In this document: positions 43,116-52,298 of the stretch, piece after piece
How positions within the stretch are numbered: position 1 is the first letter of the stretch
Layout: each line of letters begins with the position of its first letter
Source of the DNA: Mycolicibacterium neoaurum
GTDB lineage: Bacteria > Actinomycetota > Actinomycetes > Mycobacteriales > Mycobacteriaceae
DNA length: 64,000 nucleotides
Assembly: GCF_036946495.1 (NCBI RefSeq)
Contig: NZ_JAQIIX010000001.1
Location: 496,001-560,000, forward strand
Direction of reading: 5' to 3'
Position numbers and translations under genes: made by a program
Notes under the pieces: generated by a model
Seen by the model: the letters and a program-made list of their open reading frames with translations, nothing else
The model's database searches: none
What the model was told of the DNA's origin: nothing

Positions 43116-44450
43116 TCAGGATGTGGTCAGATAGCGGCGGCGTTCCCAGTCGGTGACCTGTCCCGAGTAGGCAACCCACTCGGAGCGTGCGATCGTGGCG
43201 AAGTCGGCGACCGAGTCCCGCCCGAGGATCTCGGCGATGGTGTCATCCTGGGTGGTCAGCGCCACCGCCACCGCTAGCGAGTCCGGCAACGGGGTGCCCG
43301 AACCGTACAGATTGCCGGCCAGCGCGGGTTCGGGGCGTCGCCCGGCCTCGATACCGGCAATGACGGCTGCCAGTGCCGAGGCGACCAACCAGTAGGGGTT
43401 GGCATCCGAACCACCTGTGCGCAGTTCGATACGGGTCGCCCGCGGGTCCGGATCCAGAAGCGAACGCACAGCGGCACTTCGGTTGTCGCGGCTCCAGGTG
43501 ACCGTCGCAGGTGCGAACGAGTCCGGCACGAATCGTCGGTAGGCGTTGACCGAATGGGCACCGAATAGCGTGATCGAAGGCAGGTGTTCCAGTAGACCGG
43601 CGATGGCGAACTGGGCGAGGTCGTTCTCGACGCCGGCCACCTCGGCGAAAGCCGGTTCGTCGTCTCGCCAGAGCGAGATGTGCAGGTGCGCAGAGCTTCC
43701 GGAGTGTTCGGTGAAGGGTTTGGCCATGAAGCTGGCGATTTTGCCGTGCCTGCGTGCCACCTCCTTGGCGGCATACTTCAGTCGTGCGCTGTCGTCGGCG
43801 GCTGCCAGCGCATCGGTGTAGACCAGGTTCGCCTCGACCTGTCCCGGCCCGTATTCGCTCTGGATTCCCTCCAGCCGGGTGAACGCCCCGAGAGTGTCGT
43901 AGAGGTCGGACAACACCGGATCCAGCGCGTTGGCGTTCTCCAGCGAGTAGGCGTGGATATCGTCCTGTAGGGCGGTGCCGTCCGGATTGAGCAGATAGAA
44001 CTCCAGCTCGACGCCTACCTTGGCGGTGTAGCCCAGTGCCCCAAGGCGATCGAGCACCCGGCGCAACACTGCCCGTGGATCCAACAGAGACGGTGTGCGG
44101 TCGTGGGTGAGGATATCGGAGACGACATGCCCGACGCCCGGCCGCCACGGCAGCTCGCGCAAGGTCGACAGATCGGGCACGGCGAACACATCGGGATAGC
44201 CGCCTGTCCAGTTGGTCAGCCGCAGGCCGTCGACGACGGTGCCGTCGGCGTTCCAGCCCAGCGAGGCCTCGCAGAACGCGAATCCGCAGCCGTGCGCCCG
44301 GTCCAGGAACTGGGCAGCCGGGATACGTTTGCCTTGAGCATGTCCCAGCGGATCGCTCCAGGCCACCTCGATCTCGGTCAGTGAACCGTCGGCAAGTCGG
44401 TCGGACAGTGCAGGTGCGGGGGTGCCGGTGGTGTCGGCGGCGCTGGTCAT
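43116..44450 (-). CDS. Glutamine-synthetase-like gamma-glutamyl ligase (GlnA3/PuuA type)
   Basis: 444 residues, shorter than housekeeping GlnA. The N-terminal beta-grasp (LTEIEVAWSDPLGHAQGKRI) is followed by the catalytic domain: GVELEFYLLNPDG, EYGPGQVEANLVY, SGSSAHLHISLW, and RTGGSDANPYWLVASALAAV. Metal and ATP residues look intact, but no adenylylation-site loop is seen. The overlap (ATGA) with an amino acid/polyamine-type permease suggests it glutamylates an imported amine as the first step of breakdown, like PuuA. True glutamine synthesis is less likely. Confidence 0.82.
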   Translation of the reverse strand: MTSAADTTGTPAPALSDRLADGSLTEIEVAWSDPLGHAQGKRIPAAQFLDRAHGCGFAFCEASLGWNADGTVVDGLRLTNWTGGYPDVFAVPDLSTLRELPWRPGVGHVVSDILTHDRTPSLLDPRAVLRRVLDRLGALGYTAKVGVELEFYLLNPDGTALQDDIHAYSLENANALDPVLSDLYDTLGAFTRLEGIQSEYGPGQVEANLVYTDALAAADDSARLKYAAKEVARRHGKIASFMAKPFTEHSGSSAHLHISLWRDDEPAFAEVAGVENDLAQFAIAGLLEHLPSITLFGAHSVNAYRRFVPDSFAPATVTWSRDNRSAAVRSLLDPDPRATRIELRTGGSDANPYWLVASALAAVIAGIEAGRRPEPALAGNLYGSGTPLPDSLAVAVALTTQDDTIAEILGRDSVADFATIARSEWVAYSGQVTDWERRRYLTTS

Positions 44451-45898
44451 GAGTGCACCTCCGGGGTCGCCTCGGTGGTACCCGCCGCTCGCCGGGCAAT
44501 GACCGCCCCGATGACGAAGGACACGATCAGCAGGCCGATGATGCCCCACCCCAACGCATTCGAGGTGGCCAGGCCCTCCAGATTGGTGAGGATCAACGCC
44601 AGGGTGACACCGAGTCCGACGAGTCCCAATGCCGGCGCGATGCGTACCCGCCATTGTGAGTAGCCGCGGCGGTCGCGTGCGAAGAACACCAGTACCGCAA
44701 CGCTGGTCGCGATCAGCAGCACCACGAATCCCACCGTGGTGGTGGCCGCGAACCACGTGTAGAACTGCGTCACCGGATCCAAGCCGAACAGGACGGCGGC
44801 AGCGATACCGACCGCGACGACGCCGGAGATCCACAGCGACGCCCTGTGCGGCGAACCATGCGCCGAGTGCGCGACCCCGAGAGTATCGGGCAGCACCCGG
44901 TGCTGGGACAGCGCGAACACATAGCGCGATGCCACGTTGTGGAAGGCCAGGATGCAGGCGAACAGACTGGTGAAGTACAGCACGGTGATGATGTCGTTGC
45001 CTGCGGTGCGGATATAGGTCTGGGCGACGTCGGCGAGGAAGGTGCCACCGGAATCGGTGGCCTGGGTGACGGCGCGATCATCACCCCATGCCGAGATCAG
45101 CGCCCAGCTGCTGACGGCGTAGAAGGCACCGATGAGGATCAGCGCGGCGTAGGTGGCGCGCGGAATGGTGCGCTGCGGGTCCTTGGCTTCGTCGCGGAAG
45201 ACCGCGGTGGCCTCGAAGCCGATGTAACTGAGCATCGCGAACAGTAGTCCGATACCGAGCGAGCCGGAGAACACGGTGGCGGGGTTGACCGCGCCGGTCG
45301 ATAGCCCGTCATCCCCTCCGCCGCGCAGCACGATCACCAGGTCGAGGATGCCGATGACCGCGATCTCGGCGGTCAGCAACACGCCAAGCACTCGACTGGA
45401 CAACTCGATGTTGCGGTAACCCAGATAGGTCGTCACCGCGAATGCGACCGCCGCGACGGCCCACCAGGGGATCTCGGCCCCGCCGAACAAGGTGATGACA
45501 CCGACACCGGCGGGCCCCAACAGGCCGTACACGCCGGCCTCCAGGGCCACGTAGCTGACCAGCGCGACGAAGCCGAACCCGATACCGATCGAGAAGCCCA
45601 ATGAGTGACGGATATAGGAGAAGAAGGCTCCGGCGTCATCGACGAACGGGGTCAGCGCCGTGAAGCCCACCGCGAACAGCAGCAGGATCACCGTCGAGAC
45701 GAGGAACGTCGCGGGGAATCCCGCACCATTACCGTTGGCGATGCCCAGCGGGAAGACACCACCGACCACCCCGAGGGGCGCGGCGGCGGCTACCACCATG
45801 AAGACGATGGAGGCCACCCCGAGGTTGCCCCGCAACCTCCGGTCGGGGTTTTTGGCCGGGTTGCTCAGTTGCCCGGCGACAGCGGTGATCTCGGACAT
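44447..45898 (-). CDS. APC-family amino acid/polyamine permease
   Basis: 483 residues with about 12 membrane segments: GVASIVFMVVAAAAPLGVVG (TM1 with the family's break), FSYIRHSLGFSIGIGFGFV, MLSYIGFEATAVFRDEAKDP (TM6 region) and RYVFALSQHRVLPDTLG. It is the first gene of a two-gene operon with the GS-like enzyme. Substrates of such permeases are amino acids, putrescine or ethanolamine, so an amine fits both genes. The start is ATG 45898 with GAAGGAA upstream. Divergent from the MetQ-like gene. Confidence 0.88.
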   Translation of the reverse strand: MSEITAVAGQLSNPAKNPDRRLRGNLGVASIVFMVVAAAAPLGVVGGVFPLGIANGNGAGFPATFLVSTVILLLFAVGFTALTPFVDDAGAFFSYIRHSLGFSIGIGFGFVALVSYVALEAGVYGLLGPAGVGVITLFGGAEIPWWAVAAVAFAVTTYLGYRNIELSSRVLGVLLTAEIAVIGILDLVIVLRGGGDDGLSTGAVNPATVFSGSLGIGLLFAMLSYIGFEATAVFRDEAKDPQRTIPRATYAALILIGAFYAVSSWALISAWGDDRAVTQATDSGGTFLADVAQTYIRTAGNDIITVLYFTSLFACILAFHNVASRYVFALSQHRVLPDTLGVAHSAHGSPHRASLWISGVVAVGIAAAVLFGLDPVTQFYTWFAATTTVGFVVLLIATSVAVLVFFARDRRGYSQWRVRIAPALGLVGLGVTLALILTNLEGLATSNALGWGIIGLLIVSFVIGAVIARRAAGTTEATPEVHS

Positions 45899-46066
45899 GG
45901 TGCACCATTCCTTCTCGGCCCTGCGATGACTGTTGGCCAGAACCTAGGCCGCTGTCGAACACACGAGAACCTCTGCGGTCAGCGTGCGCCGAAGTCCGTA
46001 ACATGGCGGCACATTCGCCGCGGCTGCCGCCTTGCAGGCTGTGTGGTCTTCAGTACGCTGGCCACC

Positions 46067-46822
46067 ATGTCGACCAGTTCGGTGCGATCGGTCAGCACGA
46101 AAGGGCTTCGGCCACTGCGGGTCGGTGCGTCGCCGGTCCCGCACGCAGAGATCTTGGAGAGTGTCCGCACCACGCTGGCCCAGTCCCAGATCGATCTGCA
46201 GGTGATCGTGTTCGATAGTTTCGACGAGCCCAACGACTGGCTTGCCGCAGGCCGACTGCACGCCAACTACTTTCAGTACCTGCCCTTCCTGGAGCAGTTC
46301 AACAGGGCCGCCGGCACCGCGCTGGCCCCGGTGGTCGCGGTCCACATCGAGCCATTCGGGTTGTACTCCAGCCGGGTGACCAGCCTGGCGACGATTCCCG
46401 ATTATGCCGAAGTGGCGTTACCTGCCGACGCGGTGAATGCCGACCGATCACTGATGATGCTCGACCGGCTCGGCCTGCTGGATTGTCGGCCCGATGCGGG
46501 GCAGCTGGCCACCACCACCGACGTGCGGGCCAACCCGCGCCGGCTGGTGTTCAAGGAGCTCACCAGTTGGACGATGGCCTCGGCTCTCGACGATTTCGAC
46601 GCGGTGTTCCTCTTCGGTAACCAGGCGATGGAACGCAACGTGCACACCGACACCGCCCTACATTGCGATCGCGGCAATCCCGTCTACGCCGAGTATCTGG
46701 TGACCGAGCCTGCGGGACAACTGAACCCGGATATCGCGACGCTGGCAGCGGCGCTCACCGGGCCGCAGACCAAGATGTTCATCGAGACGACATATTCGGG
46801 TCAGGTCATCCCCGCGTTCTGA
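46067..46822 (+). CDS. MetQ/NlpA-like binding protein without a visible signal peptide
   Basis: 251 residues. The fold opens with LRPLRVGASPVPHAEILESV, the NlpA pattern, then FDSFDEPNDWLAAGRLHANY, EQFNRAAGTALAPVVAVHIEPFGLYS, LVFKELTSWTMAS and FGNQAMERN. Family members are methionine-binding lipoproteins with a lipobox; here the N-terminus (MSTSSVRSVSTKG) has neither hydrophobic core nor cysteine, and no ABC ATPase or permease follows. In-frame upstream codons (GTG 46043) add VVFSTLAT, not a full signal. It may be a cytoplasmic sensor or a decayed transporter component. Divergent from the amine permease. Confidence 0.72.
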   Translation: MSTSSVRSVSTKGLRPLRVGASPVPHAEILESVRTTLAQSQIDLQVIVFDSFDEPNDWLAAGRLHANYFQYLPFLEQFNRAAGTALAPVVAVHIEPFGLYSSRVTSLATIPDYAEVALPADAVNADRSLMMLDRLGLLDCRPDAGQLATTTDVRANPRRLVFKELTSWTMASALDDFDAVFLFGNQAMERNVHTDTALHCDRGNPVYAEYLVTEPAGQLNPDIATLAAALTGPQTKMFIETTYSGQVIPAF

Positions 46823-46882
46823 ATTGCGCTCACGGCGCTCCAAACCCTGCCGGGCTCCCGAGTTCTGGGGCACCATGAAGCG

Positions 46883-47413
46883 ATGTACCAATCGGGCGCG
46901 GGTACGTCATCGCGGGCACCACGCCCCGTACAGGTCGTTCTCGTTCTCGACGTGCCGCCCGGATTCACCGAACTTCCTTTGCGCACAGCACAGTTGGCCG
47001 ACGAGTACGGCAGAGTGATCACCCGCTCGATACCCGGGGTACGCGCCCGACCGGCCGTCATCACCTGCGCAGACGGTGCAGGAGGGTCAGTCCGAAGGAC
47101 CGACGGTCTGCGGATCGAACCTTCACAGAGGTCGGTGAGCATCGACGGCGTCGGCGTGCAGCTGAGTTACCGAGAGCTCGAACTGCTCCTGTATCTGGCC
47201 GAACACCCGCGCCGCACGGTCACCCGTGTGGAATTGATGCGTGAGCTGTGGGACGACCGGCCCGGGGCCGGCCGCACCGTCGACACCCATGTTCGCCGAC
47301 TCCGGGTCAAACTCGGCCGGTATGCCGATGTCATCACCACCATCCGCGGCAGCGGCTACCGATTCGATATCGGCGCCGGTGTGCACCATCTGCGCGGCGG
47401 TACTACAGGATGA
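46883..47413 (+). CDS. Orphan winged-helix (OmpR/PhoB-type) DNA-binding protein without receiver domain
   Basis: 176 residues. The C-terminal 100 residues form a PhoB-like effector domain: LSYRELELLLYLAEHPRRTV, RVELMRELWDDRPGAGRTVD, THVRRLRVKLG and TIRGSGYRFD. The N-terminal 80 residues have no phospho-acceptor Asp and do not look like a receiver. No kinase gene is adjacent. Such orphan regulators exist in mycobacteria. Its 3' end overlaps the convergent exported protein by 11 bases. Confidence 0.8.
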   Translation: MYQSGAGTSSRAPRPVQVVLVLDVPPGFTELPLRTAQLADEYGRVITRSIPGVRARPAVITCADGAGGSVRRTDGLRIEPSQRSVSIDGVGVQLSYRELELLLYLAEHPRRTVTRVELMRELWDDRPGAGRTVDTHVRRLRVKLGRYADVITTIRGSGYRFDIGAGVHHLRGGTTG

Positions 47414-47795
47414 CCGTGGTCGGGCCGACCGTACTGCAATAGGTCACCGGCGGGCTGCCCGCGTTCGCGCACACCCGGCCGCTCACGATGTATCCGGCAC
47501 CAGGGGTGTACGGGCTGAACCTGACCTCGGCGGTTCCGGGGCCCTCGGACTGCACGCACAGCGGGGCCACCGGACTGTCGACCTGCTGTAGGCAGGCCAC
47601 CTGCAGCTGCGGAACCGCGCGGTTACATGCTCCGGGACTCACCGCTGCGACGACGGCACGCACTCCGGCGTCCTGCACCACCGCGGGCGGCTGCAGGGTG
47701 ACCGCGCACCCTTGTTCGGGGGCGGCGGCCGCAGATCCGGCGCCCAGCAGTGCCGCCACACACACCACCGGTACCGCCAGTACAAGCCGTCTCAT
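47403..47795 (-). CDS. Small exported cysteine-rich protein
   Basis: 130 residues from ATG 47795 (MRRLVLAVPVVC). The signal peptide is typical (two Arg, hydrophobic VLAVPVVCVAALLGAGSA, cut near AAA-APEQ). The mature chain has six cysteines (GCAVT, GACNR, VACLQ, PLCVQ, RVCAN, TYCST), probably three disulfides, and a beta-rich pattern (AEVRFSPYTPGAGYIVSGRV). A longer ATG at 47813 adds six residues. It resembles small secreted mycobacterial antigens in outline, but I recognise no specific family. Confidence 0.72.
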   Translation of the reverse strand: MRRLVLAVPVVCVAALLGAGSAAAAPEQGCAVTLQPPAVVQDAGVRAVVAAVSPGACNRAVPQLQVACLQQVDSPVAPLCVQSEGPGTAEVRFSPYTPGAGYIVSGRVCANAGSPPVTYCSTVGPTTVIL

Positions 47796-47838
47796 GCCCA
47801 GATCGTAGGACACGGGGCGGGCCTGCCGTCACGTTTGG

Positions 47839-48945
47839 TCACCGCCGTGTCAACACCTCCAGCATGCCTGCCGCAGACCGGGGCCAGGTGAACTGTTCGG
47901 CCCGGCGACGGGCGCTGCGCCGGCGTATCGTCTCGGGTTTGCTGATCACCGAGGCGACGGCATGGGCGATGGCCCCCGGGTCGTTGTCCGCGGCCGCGCC
48001 GCTGTCGGCGCTGAGGATCTCGGCCAGCGCCGACGTGCGTGAGACCACCGCCGGTGTGCCACAGGCCAGCGCCTCAAGAGCCGCCAGGCCGAAGGTTTCA
48101 TGCGGACCCGGCGCCAACGCGACATCGGCCGAGGCGAGGATGGCGGCCACGGTGTCGCGCTCACCGATATACCCGGTGAAGTCGACCGGCAGCCCGGCGG
48201 CCTGACGCTCCAGCCGCGATCGCAGCGGGCCTTCCCCGACGACGACGAGCCGGGCGTCCACACCCGAGTCGCGGAGGGCGGCAACGGTGTCGATGCTGCG
48301 GTGCGCGTGCTTTTCCACCGAGAGCCTGCCGCAATGCACCAGCAGGGTCTGCTCCGGGCGTGCCCAACGGCCGCGCAGTTGTGGGCAGCGGTACCGCGGA
48401 TGGAACTGGTCGAGATCCACACCCAGTGGCACGGTCGCCACGTTTGTCGCCCCGATCCTTTCGAATTCTGCGCGGGCGAAGCCCGTCGTACAGACCACCG
48501 CGTCATAGTTGCGGGCGGTACGTCGGTTGGCCGCGTCGGCGATCTCGCGGGCCGCCCGGCGCGGCAGGATCTGTCCGAGCAGCCGATCGAGGCGTTCATG
48601 CGAGATCATGACGGTGGCCACGCCGTTGCGCCTGCCCCAGGGGCCGAGCGAACGAAGCGTCAGACGGTCCGAGACCTCCAGCGCGTCGGGTTGCAGATCC
48701 TCGAGCAGCGCGGTCACCGGGCCGGGCAGCACGGCGCGGTAGCCGCCGGTGAACGGTATTCGGCGCGCCGGCAGGGACATCCGGATGACACCGGAGGGGA
48801 GCTCCTGCCGACCGGCATCCGCGCCCGGCACCACCAGCACGACATCATGCCCGGCCGCGCTGTACTCGGCACCGAGCCGATCGACGGCGGTGCGCAGTCC
48901 ACCTGAGCGTGGACCGTAGAAGTTCGCGACCTGGACAACCCTCAT
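47839..48945 (-). CDS. GT4-family glycosyltransferase
   Basis: 368 residues with GT-B fold. N-domain: MRVVQVANFYGPRSGGLRTA, the glycine-rich acceptor loop. C-domain: LLVHCGRLSVEKHAHRSI, VVVGEGPLRSRLE, and the donor site GPHETFGLAALEALACGTPAV (the EX7E motif, with E in HETFG and E in EALA). It is likely to transfer mannose or glucose from a nucleotide donor to a lipid or glycan at the inner face of the membrane. The start at 48945 is preferred to an in-frame codon at 49002. Stand-alone; its role in cell-envelope glycan synthesis is inference. Confidence 0.85.
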   Translation of the reverse strand: MRVVQVANFYGPRSGGLRTAVDRLGAEYSAAGHDVVLVVPGADAGRQELPSGVIRMSLPARRIPFTGGYRAVLPGPVTALLEDLQPDALEVSDRLTLRSLGPWGRRNGVATVMISHERLDRLLGQILPRRAAREIADAANRRTARNYDAVVCTTGFARAEFERIGATNVATVPLGVDLDQFHPRYRCPQLRGRWARPEQTLLVHCGRLSVEKHAHRSIDTVAALRDSGVDARLVVVGEGPLRSRLERQAAGLPVDFTGYIGERDTVAAILASADVALAPGPHETFGLAALEALACGTPAVVSRTSALAEILSADSGAAADNDPGAIAHAVASVISKPETIRRRSARRRAEQFTWPRSAAGMLEVLTRR

Positions 48946-49028
48946 GGAGATTGAGTAGCCGCGATCCGTGTTGGGTCGGCCACGCACCGTCGACACCGAC
49001 ATGAACTGCCGGTGAATGCACCGGCGGC

Positions 49029-49925
49029 TCAGCCCACGTGTGTCGACAGCCAGGTCAGCGTGCGTTGCCAGGCGTCCTCGGCGGCCCTGGGGTCGTACCG
49101 GTCACCGGTGTCGTTGAAGAACGCGTGGTTGGCACCCTGCTCGGTGACCAGCTCGTGTACCAGCCCAGCGCGGTCCAGCGCCGCGGCGGCGACCGGTTCG
49201 GTGGCATTCACCCGCTGGTCGAGCTCACCGTAGAAGCCGAGCACGGCAACACTTTTCGATCCGGAAAAGTCAGGATCATCCGGCGTCGGGCCGTAGAACG
49301 GAAAGGCGGCCGACAGCTCGGGCGCACCGGCAGCCAGCAGGCGCCACACCAGTCCGCCGCCCATACAGAACCCGATGGCCGCCACCGGCTTGCCCGGAGT
49401 CCGCGCCTGCACCTCGGCGATCCCGGACCGCAGGTCGGCCACCATCTGTTCGGGCGGACGGTTGCCCAGCGCGGCGGTGGCCTCGGCCGGATCGGCGAAG
49501 GCGGCGGTACCACCCTCGGCCGACAGCAGATCGATGGCCAGGCTTGAGTAGCCGGCCCCGGCCAGTCGGCCGGCCACTGAGCGCACCCAGTCGTTGAGCC
49601 CCTTATTCTCGTGGATGACCAGCGTCGCACCACGCGGACCGGCCGCCTCGGCCCATGCGCCCCGCAACTCCCCGGCCGGTCCCTGCCAGCTGACCGGGAC
49701 CGTCGGACGGACCTTGTCCATCCCCGGCGGCGTGGATCGGGCCGTTTCTGTGCTGGAGGCAGTGACGTCCTGCCTGGCGTCCCCGCAGGCGGCGATGAGC
49801 GCGGTGGCGGCGGCGGTGCCGACACCGAGCAGGGCGAGTCGGCGCAAGGCCTCCCGTCGCGACAACAGACCGTCGACGTGATCGGTGGCGATCTCTTCGG
49901 CGATATAGCGCTGCAGTGGCGTCAT
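49029..49925 (-). CDS. Tat-exported lipoprotein, dienelactone-hydrolase family
   Basis: 298 residues. The N-terminus has a twin-arginine signal (LSRREALRRLALLG) and a lipobox ending at Cys47 (ALIAAC), so the enzyme is exported folded and lipid-anchored. The catalytic domain has the DLH nucleophile Cys187 in GFCMGGG, an acid near GELDQRV, and His in GANHAFFND. It would cleave a lactone or ester outside the membrane. The start is ATG 49925 (MTPLQRYI). Divergent from the amidohydrolase gene across 92 bases. Confidence 0.85.
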   Translation of the reverse strand: MTPLQRYIAEEIATDHVDGLLSRREALRRLALLGVGTAAATALIAACGDARQDVTASSTETARSTPPGMDKVRPTVPVSWQGPAGELRGAWAEAAGPRGATLVIHENKGLNDWVRSVAGRLAGAGYSSLAIDLLSAEGGTAAFADPAEATAALGNRPPEQMVADLRSGIAEVQARTPGKPVAAIGFCMGGGLVWRLLAAGAPELSAAFPFYGPTPDDPDFSGSKSVAVLGFYGELDQRVNATEPVAAAALDRAGLVHELVTEQGANHAFFNDTGDRYDPRAAEDAWQRTLTWLSTHVG

Positions 49926-50017
49926 GGTGTCGAGTATGCGCGTCCGCAGTAGACACCTTTGGAAATCTGTGCACGATTTTCGTTGACACCCGTCAGCGGC
50001 ACTGTTCTGATGACGGG

Positions 50018-51805
50018 GTGACCTACGACACAATCATCCGTGGCGGCCGGTGGTTCGACGGCACGGGCGCACCGTCCGCCGTCCGCAATATCGGTATCCG
50101 CGGCGGACACGTGGTAGCCATCAGCGCGGACGAACTCGATGACACCGACTGCCCACAGCTGCTCGACGCCACGGACAAATGGGTGATCCCCGGGATGATC
50201 GATATCCACACCCACTACGACGTTGAGGTGCTGGCCCGGCCGTCGCTCACCGAGTCGCTGCGCCACGGAGTGACCACGGTGATGCTGGGCTCGTGCTCAC
50301 TGTCCACCGTGCACATCGGCGGTGCCGACGCCGGCGACCTGTTCGGAAGGGTGGAGGCGATCCCGCGCGAATATGTCATCGACACCGTCGACGACCACAA
50401 GACCTGGACCGACGCCGAGGGTTACGTACAGGCGCTGGAATCGCTGCCACTGGGGCCCAACCTCGCGGCCTTCATCGGGCATTCGGACATGCGCACCGCG
50501 GTGATGGGCCTGGACCGAGCCACGCGCGCCGATCAACGGCCGACCCGGGCCGAGCAGGCCGAGATGGAACGCATGCTGGCCGAGGCCCTGGACGCCGGAT
50601 TCGTGGGAATGTCCTCGCAGCAACTACTTTTCGACAAGATCGACGGTGATACCTGCCGTTCGCGCACCTTGCCGTCCACCTATGCCAAACCGCGCGAGCT
50701 GCGCAGGTTGAAGTCGCTGCTACGGCGCACGGGTCGGGCCCTGCAATCCGGGCCCGATATCCAGAACCCACTGAACCTGCTCTCCCAGATGGCCCAGTCG
50801 CTCGGGTTCGTGCGCAACCCCCTCAAGACCAGCCTGCTCTCGGCCGCCGATATCAAGGCGAACCCCTATGCGATCAAGATCATGGGTCCGTCCTCGCGAC
50901 TGATCAACGCACTGGGCGGCAACTTCCGCTGGCAGCATCTCCCGGTGCCGTTCGAGGTATACGCCGACGGTATCGACCTGGTGGTGTTCGAGGAGTTCGG
51001 TTCTGGCGCAGCGGCACTGCACCTGCGCGACGAAGTGGAACGCAATGCGCTGCTAGCCGACGAGGGTTATCGGCGGCAGTTCCGCAAGGATTATGAAAGC
51101 AAGTACGGTGTGCGCGTCTGGCACCGCGATTTCTTCGACGCCGAAATCGTCGAGTGCCCCGACGCAGGTGCGATCGGCAAATCGTTCGGACAGGTGGGCC
51201 TCGACCGCGGCCTACACCCGGTCGATGCGTTCCTCGACCTGGTTCTCGAGCACGGCCGCGGATTACGCTGGCGGACAACCATTTCCAATCATCGGCCGGA
51301 GGTGCTCAAACAGCTGGCCCGCGAACCCGGTATTCAGCTCGGGTTCTCCGATGCCGGGGCACACCTGCGCAACATGGCGTTCTACAACATGGGCCTGCGC
51401 CTTTTGCGCCACGTGCGCGATGCGCAGAACAGCGGGCGGGAGTTCATGACCATCGAGCGGGCGGTGCACCGGTTGACCGGCGAGCTCGCCGACTGGTATC
51501 GCCTGGACGCCGGCCACCTGCGCATCGGCGATCGGGCCGATGTCGTGATCATCGATCCCGAGCGCCTGGACGCCGGCCTGGACGATTACGCCGAGGAGCG
51601 CGTCGACTGTTATGGAGGGTTGTCGCGGATGGTGAATCGTAACGACGACACCGTCGCGGCCGTGCTGGTGGGCGGGCACGCGGTCTTCATCGACGGGCAC
51701 GCCACCGAATCGGTGGGTCGGGATCGCACCGGCCGGTTCCTGCGGGCCGCGCATCGATCCCCCGCCCGTGGCGCCGAGGAGAGCGTGTTGGCCGATGCCG
51801 TCTGA
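50018..51805 (+). CDS. Amidohydrolase (N-acyl-D-amino-acid deacylase-like)
   Basis: 595 residues, GTG start. Beta-sandwich N-terminus (TIIRGGRWFDGTGAPSAVRN, PGMIDIHTHYD), metal site HxH in DIHTHYD, then SWRRT-like His residues in GFSDAGAHLRN and the C-terminal GDRADVVIIDPERL strand. The layout is of the D-aminoacylase/dihydropyrimidinase superfamily. The usual carboxylated Lys or bridging Cys is not obvious by eye. It overlaps the NTF2-like gene by 11 bases and so belongs to an operon that continues to a P450. The substrate is unknown. Confidence 0.83.
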   Translation: MTYDTIIRGGRWFDGTGAPSAVRNIGIRGGHVVAISADELDDTDCPQLLDATDKWVIPGMIDIHTHYDVEVLARPSLTESLRHGVTTVMLGSCSLSTVHIGGADAGDLFGRVEAIPREYVIDTVDDHKTWTDAEGYVQALESLPLGPNLAAFIGHSDMRTAVMGLDRATRADQRPTRAEQAEMERMLAEALDAGFVGMSSQQLLFDKIDGDTCRSRTLPSTYAKPRELRRLKSLLRRTGRALQSGPDIQNPLNLLSQMAQSLGFVRNPLKTSLLSAADIKANPYAIKIMGPSSRLINALGGNFRWQHLPVPFEVYADGIDLVVFEEFGSGAAALHLRDEVERNALLADEGYRRQFRKDYESKYGVRVWHRDFFDAEIVECPDAGAIGKSFGQVGLDRGLHPVDAFLDLVLEHGRGLRWRTTISNHRPEVLKQLAREPGIQLGFSDAGAHLRNMAFYNMGLRLLRHVRDAQNSGREFMTIERAVHRLTGELADWYRLDAGHLRIGDRADVVIIDPERLDAGLDDYAEERVDCYGGLSRMVNRNDDTVAAVLVGGHAVFIDGHATESVGRDRTGRFLRAAHRSPARGAEESVLADAV

Positions 51806-52268
51806 CATCGTCGGCGCGGCCCGATGTGCCGAATCGGCCACGGTGCTGGGCATGTGGCGCGCACTGTCACGCCGCGACTGGGCAGAGGTCGCCACCTTCC
51901 TGGCTCCGGACTGCATCTATGCCGATATGCCGGTCGGGCCGGCCGCGGCCGCCCGTGGTCCGCAGGACATCGTCAAGCGCCTCAAGATCGGGCTGGAACC
52001 GTTGGCCGCTTACGAGAATCACGACGGCCTGCTCGTCGCCGATGGACCGCATGTCATATACGAGCATTCCGAGACCTGGACGTGGCCGACCGGTGAGCGA
52101 GCGGTGCTGCCGTTCGTCACCGTCCACCGCGTCCTCGACGACCGGATCACCCTCTGGAAGGACTACTGGGACATGGGTGGTCTGACCAATCATGCGCCCG
52201 CGAACTGGCTCTCGGATTTCGCCACCGCCGACATGTCATGGGTGTACGACGCAACCGGTCAGCTGTGA
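51795..52268 (+). CDS. NTF2-like protein, limonene-epoxide-hydrolase/SnoaL type
   Basis: 157 residues from ATG 51795. The cone-shaped NTF2 fold is suggested by LGMWRALSRRDWAEVATFLA, CIYADMPVGPAAAARGPQDI, VIYEHSETWTWPTGERAVLP and VLDDRITLWKDYWDMGGL. Asp/Arg/Asp placement (YADMP, DRITLWKDYWD) is close to that of limonene-1,2-epoxide hydrolase, so epoxide opening or a ketosteroid-isomerase-like reaction is possible. Overlaps the amidohydrolase and is 31 bases before the P450. Confidence 0.78.
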   Translation: MPSDIVGAARCAESATVLGMWRALSRRDWAEVATFLAPDCIYADMPVGPAAAARGPQDIVKRLKIGLEPLAAYENHDGLLVADGPHVIYEHSETWTWPTGERAVLPFVTVHRVLDDRITLWKDYWDMGGLTNHAPANWLSDFATADMSWVYDATGQL

Positions 52269-52298
52269 GGGGTTGCGCTCGTCCGTAGACTCATACAC

